From Aureliella helgolandensis (GTDB lineage Bacteria; Planctomycetota; Planctomycetia; Pirellulales; Pirellulaceae), in assembly GCF_007752135.1 (NCBI RefSeq), contig NZ_CP036298.1:1922001-1986000 (forward strand): DNA of 64,000 bases, given 5' to 3'. This document shows positions 28,385 to 35,521 of this stretch, piece after piece. Numbering within the stretch: position 1 is the first letter of the stretch; each line of letters starts with the position of its first letter. Made by a program: the position numbers and the translations under genes. The notes beneath the pieces are model-generated. The model was not told where the DNA came from. It ran no database searches and worked only from the letters and a program-made list of their open reading frames with translations.

Positions 28385-29365
28385 CTAATCCAAACCATTT
28401 TGTACAACCTCACCATCGCGGCGATCGTGTAGAATCCGCCAAGTGTTTAAGTCGATGCTGTCGGACAGGAAGTGGACGCTTCCATCCGCTAGGGCCGCGT
28501 TGACTCCTCCGGTATGTTGACTCCTTGCACCGGAAACGCATTCGCCGTGGTGCGAGACATCAGGTTGCTTCGCATTCGGTGGAAAGAAACCGTTGATGAA
28601 TGTTTGGTAAGTGATGTTTCGAATCCATTGTCCAGCGCGACGCCCCTCGTAACGCATGGCTGAACGTGCAACTAGATCCTCGGCGGTCGCGGAACACGCT
28701 CCACCGCCGCTCACACGCTTGATTTGCGTTCGATAGTCAACCAAATCCGTAGTGTCGTCCCCTCTCATGCCGAACAGTGTTTCGGCCACGATCAGAGTGT
28801 TGCTTGTACCGTCAGTGATTTCGCTAAACTTCACATTCGAGCCGCGCCAAGCGATACCGAATGTATCCTCACGGCTGCAGTAGGAGAATCCATTTCCTGG
28901 TCCGGCGTTCACCATGTAGTTAGCTCCAGCCCACTCTTGGTCTTTCTCGATGTAGAATGGATTGCCAGGATCACTTGGGCAAAGAAACACCGCAAGTAGT
29001 TGACCGACTACCGGCGCTAGGTTTGGATTGAGATCAGGATTGTATGCAACACCAGTAAGCAGCGGCTGCTGGTAGTCAATGAGGTTGTGAAGGTTGGCTT
29101 GCTCAACGAACGGAAGCAACTTGCTTTGGAACGAGTAGCCGTAAAGCGAATCTTCGGCGGGGCCAGGGAATCTCTTGTGAGCTGATTCGTAGTTGTGCGC
29201 CGCCAGCGCCAACTGCTTGAGATTGTTCGAACATTGCATTCGGCGAGCAGCTTCACGTGCGGCCTGGACGGCTGGCAAAAGTAGGCCCACCAGTATGCCA
29301 ATAATGGCAATGACTACCAGTAGTTCGACGAGAGTAAACGCCTTGCTCTTTTTTGTATGTTTCAT
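28385..29365 (-). CDS. DUF1559 domain protein beside the CobN-like operon
   Basis: 326 residues from ATG 29365. Prepilin-like [20 protein letters not shown] at residues 7-26, [20 protein letters not shown], and the canonical C-terminal HTGGVNAALADGSVHFLSDS. It ends 54 bases before the start of the lipoprotein that heads the CobN-like operon, so it may be cotranscribed. This is the only DUF1559 copy inside the island bounded by the His/Cys-rich repeats, and may be a surface component of the same system. Function of the family unknown. Confidence 0.92.
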   Translation of the reverse strand: MKHTKKSKAFTLVELLVVIAIIGILVGLLLPAVQAAREAARRMQCSNNLKQLALAAHNYESAHKRFPGPAEDSLYGYSFQSKLLPFVEQANLHNLIDYQQPLLTGVAYNPDLNPNLAPVVGQLLAVFLCPSDPGNPFYIEKDQEWAGANYMVNAGPGNGFSYCSREDTFGIAWRGSNVKFSEITDGTSNTLIVAETLFGMRGDDTTDLVDYRTQIKRVSGGGACSATAEDLVARSAMRYEGRRAGQWIRNITYQTFINGFFPPNAKQPDVSHHGECVSGARSQHTGGVNAALADGSVHFLSDSIDLNTWRILHDRRDGEVVQNGLD

Positions 29366-29562
29366 GGTTGTGTTTCCAAAAAGTGGATCGAATGATTTCT
29401 GAAATGGGAACTCTCTGCTCCCGCGAGCGTGTCGCTCCTCTGATGTGGCTGGTTTGCTCCAAAAAGTGCCTCAAGCATTGACTTAGCAGGAGTCCTGCGC
29501 TTGTTTACCAAGGTGAACCACCGCTAGTTCTTCGCGCTCGAGGATTGCAGTGCGAACGATTC

Positions 29563-30195
29563 CTACGCTTTGCAGCAAGCACACTGGCACAGCAAGCGGC
29601 GGTTGTAGAGGTGTGCGGAAACGAGCAAGAGTCCACCCAGAGGTGTCAGGCCAGCCTGATACCAGGGCGCCAAATCGCTCGCGTCTTCGCCCGAACTCAT
29701 CGCAGCGTCGGCAGTAGTTTCAGACGGACAGCACGCGCAACAGCTTGCTGAGCAATTAACAGTCTCATGCGAGGTTGCAGCGTTCGTTGTATGCGCATCC
29801 TGGGTGGGCAAGGCAACACACGACGCGCAACAATCGTCCATTGCAAACGCAGCAAAACCGATCACGGTGATTCCCGCTCCTGCGATGGCTGCTGGTATCA
29901 TCCGTCGATGTTGCCGCCATCCAGGAAGAAATGCGATGATTGCGATCGCAAAACAAAGAATCGCCATGGTCGCGTGAAACGACTCGTGGGACAAGAATTG
30001 CAATCCAAACATTGGGAGGAACCCAATTACAAACGGCATCGCTGCACAGTGAACTGCGCAAGCCACTGATGCAGTGATGCCTAGCCAATCTTGCCATCCC
30101 CCTTGTCGGTTGGTTGATAAGTCTGCTGTTGGCATAGATGCGGCTCTGTTTAAAGTTGATGGTATGTGGTCGAGAGGTGTAGTAGTTGTGTGCAT
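29563..30195 (-). CDS. MerC-domain membrane protein with Cys-rich C-terminal half
   Basis: 210 residues from ATG 30195; an ATG at 30135 is an alternative. The N-terminal part has the MerC-type pattern WLGITASVACAVHCAAMPFV, with a Cys in the first helix, and about four membrane segments (FHATMAILCFAIAIIAFL, AAIAGAGITVIGFAAFA). The C-terminal half carries many Cys: DDCCASC, NCSASCCACC and the terminal LLCQCACC, far more than mercury MerC needs. MerC-like proteins move soft metals across the inner membrane. Its place in the island suggests a transition-metal role; mercury is unlikely since no merA, merR or merT is near. Confidence 0.8.
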   Translation of the reverse strand: MHTTTTPLDHIPSTLNRAASMPTADLSTNRQGGWQDWLGITASVACAVHCAAMPFVIGFLPMFGLQFLSHESFHATMAILCFAIAIIAFLPGWRQHRRMIPAAIAGAGITVIGFAAFAMDDCCASCVALPTQDAHTTNAATSHETVNCSASCCACCPSETTADAAMSSGEDASDLAPWYQAGLTPLGGLLLVSAHLYNRRLLCQCACCKA

Positions 30196-30321
30196 TGGAT
30201 TCAGTTGTATGTATTGAGCGAAATAGTGATGGGCGAAGCTCTAGTGCGCGCAGGTGTTCCGGTCAGACCTCGCACCTTGGAGGCTTGAGTTAGGTCGGAT
30301 GCATAGCGCGGTATCATGGCG

Positions 30322-30888
30322 TTAGCTATGCACACGCTCAGCGAACTCTGCTGCTTTCTCCGGCGATAGCACATGCAACGAGCTGGCGCTAATCAGCATG
30401 ATGTCGCCGACTTTGGTTGCAGTGCCTACCACGACCAAATCTTGGTTCCTATTCAAGCCAAAGAGGATTTCTGCGGACGGCTTGAGAACTTCGCCAGATT
30501 CCTGCACCACTTGGACAATGGCTTGTGCGGCATTCTCCATGTCGCGTTTGCAGAACGGACAATCACCAGGGTCGTTGTGTGAGTGACCCGGCTTGGGAAG
30601 TTCGATAAAATTGAAGGCTGCCGTGTCGAGATCAAAGGGAGATCCAAGGCTTGAGAAAATGCGGCCGACAACTCGTATTCGCTTATCTTCTTCAAAGGTC
30701 GCATAAGCCTCGGATAGCGAGGAAACATCCGCAGGTGCCTCTGGCGTTAGAACCTTGGCCCTCAAATCGGCAATGGACTGTTTTTTTTCACCTTGGCAGC
30801 CTGCAGCAACTGGAAGGCAGATGCTGGAGGCTAGGGTGCCGAGTAGCTTCAAATAATTCCGACGGTTCGTTAATCGTTCCAAGTTCAT
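30322..30888 (-). CDS. Lipoprotein with HxH...CPFC metal-site-like motif
   Basis: 188 residues. Export signal with basic start (NRRNYLKLLGTLASSICLPV) ending at AAGC, a lipoprotein box. The body is beta-rich and may be an OB-like fold (RIRVVGRIFSSLGSPFDLD, LVVVGTATKVGDIMLISAS). The striking motif is PGHSHNDPGDCPFCKRDMEN at about residue 100, with H-x-H, D and C-x2-C positioned as possible metal ligands. No named family recognised. The ATG overlaps the preceding gene's TGA by 4 bases, so it is the third gene of a unit with the propeller protein and the His-containing lipoprotein. Confidence 0.72.
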   Translation of the reverse strand: MNLERLTNRRNYLKLLGTLASSICLPVAAGCQGEKKQSIADLRAKVLTPEAPADVSSLSEAYATFEEDKRIRVVGRIFSSLGSPFDLDTAAFNFIELPKPGHSHNDPGDCPFCKRDMENAAQAIVQVVQESGEVLKPSAEILFGLNRNQDLVVVGTATKVGDIMLISASSLHVLSPEKAAEFAERVHS

Positions 30889-31361
30889 TTTGAAACCTCT
30901 TTGATTTTCTTTAGGTTTTTAACGAGTTGTGCTTCAATCGCTTGGATGTCGACATCTTCTCCGCCATGCAACGTGTTATCGAGCTTTCCAAAGCCATCGA
31001 ACAGAGCTTCTACAGCTTCGTTGACCGCAGTCATTTGCTCCGGCGAGAGTTTGCCTTCCTTTGCAGCCAGTTCGGGCAACTTTTCAAGCGAGTGTCCAAC
31101 TCCATGTAGCGTGTCGTGAACATCCTCGGGTGAGCCATCCACGAACGCTTGGCAGATTTCCGTCGTCATTGCCTCAATGTCTTGCACTAATTCTCGAAAG
31201 TTCTCAGCATGCTCCTCCGAAGACACTTCATGGCCTTGTGATTCGCCATGTTCGTACTCTCCTTGGTTAGGTGTGGCGTCGCGCTGCCCTTGGCATCCAA
31301 CAAAACCAACGATCAAAGACATACTCAAAACACAGCACCCTCGAATGCTTCTATAAAACAT
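30885..31361 (-). CDS. His-containing helical lipoprotein
   Basis: About 158 residues. The ATG at 31361 is supported by a strong AGGAGG ribosome site 7 bases upstream and by a gap of only 2 bases after the propeller gene's stop; the open frame extends a further 23 codons that would overlap that gene. Lipoprotein signal VLSMSLIVGFVGCQGQ. The mature region has EYEHGESQGHEVSSEEHAEN and then helices with spaced His (DTLHGVGHSLEKLPELA, KLDNTLHGGEDVD). No family recognised. The His pattern fits a periplasmic metal-binding or buffering role, which is inferred from composition and neighbours. Confidence 0.72.
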   Translation of the reverse strand: MFYRSIRGCCVLSMSLIVGFVGCQGQRDATPNQGEYEHGESQGHEVSSEEHAENFRELVQDIEAMTTEICQAFVDGSPEDVHDTLHGVGHSLEKLPELAAKEGKLSPEQMTAVNEAVEALFDGFGKLDNTLHGGEDVDIQAIEAQLVKNLKKIKEVSK

Positions 31362-31363
31362 GC

Positions 31364-32701
31364 CTAACCTCCTACTGCGATGATGCGAGTGGGAGTTCCG
31401 CCAACCTGGAGTGTGGTTTGCACTGTCCAATCGCTGGTAGAGAGAATCGCGATGGTTCCAGATCCTGGATTGGTGATCGCAACGTAGGCGCGACCGATGG
31501 CGGTCGCTTCGTGGTGCCCACTGTGTCCCTCAATCAAGCTGCGGCCCACAACGATGGACGATCTGAGATTCGCATCGGAGTAGTTTCCGTCGCGATTCGG
31601 ATCCAGTGCAATCACATGCATTTTTTCTGGAAGTTCGCCACTATGGCTTTCTTCGAAAAGTAGAGCGAACGGTTCGCCGGTTCGTGATTGGACAACTGTG
31701 GGGGTGGTAGCTGAGTTGCCCTCCGCCACGGACAGCCCAACGGTGCCCAACACGGGCTTGGAGCTCGATGCGTCCAGCATGCACAGCTCGGCAGCCGAAC
31801 CACGCCCGGTATTGAACAGCACATGGTTTGCAGATGTCACGAAGGCGCCCGTTCGCCTTGGGGTTCCGTCCGTGTCGTCTCCTAGCGAAACATGATTTAC
31901 AACGACAGCCGTCGCCTGCTTGCTCAAACTGATATCTGCTTCGACCCAGCAAATCCCATCGCTAGGGGCAAAGAATACTTTGCCGGAACAATGCATTGCT
32001 CCGTGAATGCCACCACTGGGAAGTTGAAACTGATAGCGACGGTTGGCATGGCTTCCCAGTCCAACGACATCCACGCGGCCAACATTATCGCCGTCGCGGT
32101 CGATCCAAGTCGAATAGGCAACTTGTCCGGAAACCGCCGCCAGCGTGATGTGTCCTCCACCGGCGCATACAAAATGATCCGCACCTGTGCCTTGGTTGAT
32201 ACGAAGCTGCGCAGGTGAGACCACCGTAAAGCCGTTCTTCTTGTCATTCGCAAGGTAGAACATGCCATCGTAAAGATAAACGTGCGCCGGATTGCCTTGT
32301 TGATCATCCAGCCTCGTGACAAGTAGGTTGGGCTGCGCAGTGTATTTCCAATGGAAATGATTTCCATGGGCTTCTTGCACTACACCGGACTCGATCGCAA
32401 CCCATCCACTCTGAAACTTCCCTTCTTCCGTATCATGAATTCCAGTTAGCACGATTCCATTTGCCTGTTGCATCTGGACATGCATCTGCTTATCTGGCTC
32501 CAGAATTGGAAAGCCATCGACCTTGGCGGTTTTCAAGCTCCATGCTTGATCTCGCTTAAGATCACCAGTTTTGAGCGATTGGTCGGAAGCGTCCTGCCAG
32601 AAAAGACGTGCGATGATCCGCTCGTTGGTTTGGGCGTGCGCTGACGTAAAACCAAGGAGCATTAGGCTCAATGTCAAGAGACTTCGTAGAGGTATTCGCA
32701 T
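31364..32701 (-). CDS. Secreted beta-propeller protein, candidate AztD-like metallochaperone
   Basis: About 445 residues from ATG 32701. Signal peptide LLTLSLMLLGFTSAHAQ. The mature part is a run of beta-repeats typical of a propeller (HVYLYDGMFYLANDKKNGFT, GHITLAAVSGQVAYSTW, GGIHGAMHCSGKVFFAPSDG, HHEATAIGRAYVAITNPGSG, IAILSTSDWTVQTTLQVGG). His and Cys positions (HGNHFHW, VCAGGGH, GIHGAMHC, EGHSGHHE) recall AztD, the periplasmic zinc chaperone of AztABC systems; the match is by pattern, not alignment. First gene of a three-gene unit with two lipoproteins. Probably delivers or senses a metal in the periplasm. A generic YVTN-type propeller is the alternative. Confidence 0.65.
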   Translation of the reverse strand: MRIPLRSLLTLSLMLLGFTSAHAQTNERIIARLFWQDASDQSLKTGDLKRDQAWSLKTAKVDGFPILEPDKQMHVQMQQANGIVLTGIHDTEEGKFQSGWVAIESGVVQEAHGNHFHWKYTAQPNLLVTRLDDQQGNPAHVYLYDGMFYLANDKKNGFTVVSPAQLRINQGTGADHFVCAGGGHITLAAVSGQVAYSTWIDRDGDNVGRVDVVGLGSHANRRYQFQLPSGGIHGAMHCSGKVFFAPSDGICWVEADISLSKQATAVVVNHVSLGDDTDGTPRRTGAFVTSANHVLFNTGRGSAAELCMLDASSSKPVLGTVGLSVAEGNSATTPTVVQSRTGEPFALLFEESHSGELPEKMHVIALDPNRDGNYSDANLRSSIVVGRSLIEGHSGHHEATAIGRAYVAITNPGSGTIAILSTSDWTVQTTLQVGGTPTRIIAVGG

Positions 32702-33113
32702 TTGCTTTTTTCTATATTTAATGATGTTTACGCTTGGGTATGCTTGTTTTGCGAGGTGCACTCGATTTGTAAACACGCACTCAGTGCGCGCAGCGGTCCC
32801 ACCTATGCCGGTGATGAGCTACTAGCACTACCACCGACAATTGATTGACATCGCGGCCAATATTGGCCAAAGCGAATTTGGGCCAACTCTATTGCCACTG
32901 CAAAAAAGCCTGATGGGATGTGCGAGCATCCACTCAACGCAATCGCGCGGACACACTGCTCAATCACACGGAACTAGTTGGCCCGCTAGCGCATGCGCTG
33001 CAGCAGTCGTCGTTAGGAGGCTAGTTGGCGCGTAGGTAGGCCACGATCTCACATCACGCCAGTAAGCTGACCAGCGCGGTGATGCAACAATGCAATGCCT
33101 ACTGTGTTGACGC
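32702..33113. promoter_or_regulatory. Upstream region of the propeller unit, with two inverted repeats
   Basis: No gene is supported in this 412-base gap. It holds TGTTTAC (32725-32731) facing GTAAACA (32769-32775), 24 and 68 bases above the propeller start, and the perfect 14-bp palindrome GGCCAATATTGGCC at 32855-32868. Either may be an operator for the metal-related unit; neither matches a regulator site recognised with confidence. Confidence 0.35.
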
Positions 33114-33521
33114 CTAGGCGAGGCAGGGAGGTCCACGGGCCTTAAGGTAGACAGTCCGAATCGATTCGGCTGATAGATACGCCACAGCAACTGAGGTGAT
33201 CAGTTGGCCGCTGTAGACTTCGAGAATGAAGCAATGCTCGAACTGAGCTTGCGCGTAGAAGGCACAGATCGAGCAAGCACCATGGCTGGCTACAACCTGT
33301 GGATTGTCGCCCGGCCCCGACGTCCGTCGCGCCAATGAATGCTCAACGTGCGAACAGCAATGCGACGAGTGGCCTGCGACGCTTGACGGATCATCTTCGA
33401 CTTCGCAGGAAGCGTCGCTATGTGAGCAGGCATGCTCGTGTTGGTGCCAATGAGGCCCAACCGCGGCTGGCACTCCATAGAGTGCGACCAAGCATATTGC
33501 GACGATACGTTGAGAGAACAA
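33114..33521 (-). CDS. His/Cys-rich small protein, copy B (TTG start)
   Basis: 135 residues, paralogous to 21232-21639 (same length, about 80% identical by eye). Hydrophobic start FSQRIVAICLVALYGVPAAV, then GPHWHQHEHACSHSDASCE, HSSHCCSHVEHSLARR and GACSICAFYAQAQFEHC. The start must be TTG 33521 or later, since the codon before it is TAG; a GGAG precedes it by 7 bases. Differences from copy A are concentrated between the His/Cys clusters, while ligands are mostly conserved and one Cys is gained (FEHCFILEV). Likely periplasmic metal binding. First gene by transcription order at the far end of the island. Confidence 0.75.
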   Translation of the reverse strand: MFSQRIVAICLVALYGVPAAVGPHWHQHEHACSHSDASCEVEDDPSSVAGHSSHCCSHVEHSLARRTSGPGDNPQVVASHGACSICAFYAQAQFEHCFILEVYSGQLITSVAVAYLSAESIRTVYLKARGPPCLA

Positions 33522-33530
33522 CTAAGAACT

Positions 33531-33548
33531 CCGCACAAACGGGTGCGG
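33531..33548 (-). promoter_or_regulatory. Leader hairpin overlapping the ribosome site of copy B
   Basis: The same CCGCAC-loop-GTGCGG stem as before copy A, again with the last two stem bases forming part of the GGAG ribosome site. About 25 further bases upstream (GGTCGGACC and flanks) are also shared between the two copies. Conservation of stem, loop and spacing in two diverged copies supports function. Confidence 0.5.
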
Positions 33549-34915
33549 TCCGACCGAACGCAATTCTAGACATGCAGTAACTCCATGTCAATTGATGCAA
33601 CCGCGAATGACCTCGACAAACTAGTTCCTGAATCCGGCACTGTGCTACGGGTGTTCGACGACGAATCGGAGAGCAGTCGATAGCAATTATCCGTGGCGAG
33701 AAAGGTCACGGAAGCCTCCTAGCCCCAGTTGCTCGAGCAGCCTCCCGTCGCACCACCATGGAGCGTCCCTGCTACTGGCCTGTTGAAGGAAGGCACGAAC
33801 GCTGGTTCTAAAGACCGCAGTTTGTATTGTTCAAAGATCGACAAAAAGTCGCGGTCTAAAGAGGCAACCTGAACGGTGCTGGGGTGATGAACGCTATCTG
33901 CCCTTCAGTTCCCGTATCCGTCGCCTTCACCGTCAATGAACGTGGCAGACTTAACGGCAAGTACGGACTTGGGCATCCGAAGGAAAGGGGCATGAGACAT
34001 ACGGGCTTCCTGCTGTCGCCACGCATTCCGTATTACAAGCCGCCGTGTAGTAGATCGAAGCGGAAGGCTTGAAAGCCGCACTGTCGTTGACTCAGGACCC
34101 GCAGTCGGACGTACAGAATACGAAGACGGGGGCAGCGACCACCAGCTGAGCCTAGTTCAATTGCTAGTGAGACGGCGTATTTCATGCGGAGCCGGCAACG
34201 AAACCGATCGCTACAGCGAACACATTTATTTTGGAGGACCAGTGCGGCGCACACTTTTTCGAACAACGCTTCAAAACGAAGCGATTGGAGGATGCCGCCG
34301 ACGCGCTGGCCTGCATGGACTACGTGGACCGCAACCCGTTGTGAGCCGGTATGACCGATTCGCTCGACGGCTCGGAGGAGTTGCCCAGAGACCAACTGCA
34401 ACCACCCGTTTGACTTGACGGCACGCCGGTGAATCTTGCCGAACACGCGGAACGACACAGGAGGTACGGTCGTCGCTGTGAGACGCAGCTTGGCCAGCAC
34501 GCCTGCCGGGAGATCCGGGAGCGGCTGGCTGCCCAGCGCCCACAGCCATCGAACCGATGGGCGGAAGGCGGGGGCTCTCTCTCAGCCCGCTGGTGCAGAT
34601 GAATCCTCAAAGCCTCCCAGTGCTCCACGACGCCCGACCTCCAGTGCGGTCGCTGCGCGCGCTCGTGCTTGCAGAGTCGCCGGCACCGCTAGGGGCGGCG
34701 TACCATCTCAGCCTAGCAAGTGCAAAATATTCACTGTCCCCGTTCGTTGTTTCTGCAGAATCTGCTGAAAGGTTTTACACGCGGTTGTGTGAAACCTTGT
34801 AGAGCGGGACGTTTGGGAGAGATTTAGTCCATAATGCCAGCATGACACCGCGGTCTCCACCTTGACCTCTCGGTGCAGGACCACCGAGCTATTCATTATT
34901 CTATTGTGAGCGATC
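33549..34915. other. Gene-poor 1.4-kb region with transposase debris
   Basis: Contains the transposase remnant at 34222-34413 and otherwise only short, overlapping frames without signatures. A CCATGGAGCGTCC string near 33760 also occurs in the decayed region near 8350, suggesting common debris. The sigma factor promoter must lie just before 34916. Confidence 0.45.
34222..34413 (+). pseudogene. Remnant of an IS200-like/REP-associated transposase, with in-frame stop
   Basis: The plus frame reads HFFEQRFKTKRLEDAADALA, CMDYVDRNPL, stop (TGA 34342-34344), AGMTDSLDGSEELPRDQLQ. This closely follows the conserved C-terminal block of these Y1 transposases (RFKSQxLLDxAALLACMxYVDLNPIRAG). The stop replaces the Arg expected after NPL, consistent with a single CGA-to-TGA change. 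The N-terminal half with the catalytic Tyr and HUH motif is not found. Inactive debris. Confidence 0.65.
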
Positions 34916-35521
34916 ATGAGCCAGTGGCCGGAAACGAGCGTGAGTTTAATTCTGCGGATTCGTGATTCGCTCGATGCGCTCGCATGGACACAGTTCATGG
35001 CGATTTACGAGCCGGTGGTTTATCGGCTTGCCCGACGGCGAGGGTTGCAGCACGCGGATGCAGAGGATCTGTGTCAGCGCGTGTTCATGTCCGTAGCCAG
35101 GGCCGTTGAAGACTGGGAAGTTCAAGAAGATGGCCCCCAGTTTCGCAATTGGCTAGGTCGAGTCACTCGCAATGCGATCCTGAATGCGCTCACTCGTGTG
35201 AAGCCGGATCGAGCGGCGGGGGGCTCTAGCGCGGCGGATTTGCTGCTGGAAATACCGGACGGCGAAGACTTGACGACGGCGATTTTGAACGAGAGCTGTA
35301 TGGAAGCGTTCCGTTGGGCGGCGAAACAAGTTCAAGGTGAATTCAACATTTCGACTTGGGCCATGTTCCATGAAACAACGATTGGCGGTCGCAGCATCGC
35401 GGACGTTGCGGCGGAACTGGGCAGTAGCAGTGGCGCGATCTACATCGCTCGCTGTCGCGTGATGCGACGCATCAAAGACAAAGTGAACGAAGTGTCCGAT
35501 TTTTGGAATATGGAATCATGA
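34916..35521 (+). CDS. ECF sigma factor (sigma-70 family), kinase-linked
   Basis: 201 residues. Region 2 is YEPVVYRLARRRGLQHADAE with DLCQRVFMSVARAVEDWE at about 35-65, and FRNWLGRVTRNAILNALTR covers the end of region 2. Region 4 helix-turn-helix SIADVAAELGSSSGAIYIAR is at about 160-180. It directs RNA polymerase to an alternative promoter set. The stop codon overlaps the start of the downstream Ser/Thr kinase (ATGA), so regulator and kinase are translationally coupled, a common planctomycete arrangement in which the membrane kinase probably controls sigma activity in place of a classic anti-sigma factor. Confidence 0.92.
   Translation: MSQWPETSVSLILRIRDSLDALAWTQFMAIYEPVVYRLARRRGLQHADAEDLCQRVFMSVARAVEDWEVQEDGPQFRNWLGRVTRNAILNALTRVKPDRAAGGSSAADLLLEIPDGEDLTTAILNESCMEAFRWAAKQVQGEFNISTWAMFHETTIGGRSIADVAAELGSSSGAIYIARCRVMRRIKDKVNEVSDFWNMES

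Noticed and set aside
29563-30195. Mercury resistance locus
   Set aside because: Only a MerC-like protein is present, with no merA, merT, merP or merR nearby, and the protein is far richer in Cys than MerC.
20901-33600. Zur- or Fur-type boxes upstream of the island operons
   Set aside because: Upstream regions were scanned by eye and no shared palindrome fitting known Zur or Fur consensus was found; a motif search would be needed.
34342-34344. In-frame TGA read as a recoded codon in the transposase
   Set aside because: The N-terminal half of the gene is missing, so decay explains the stop better than recoding.
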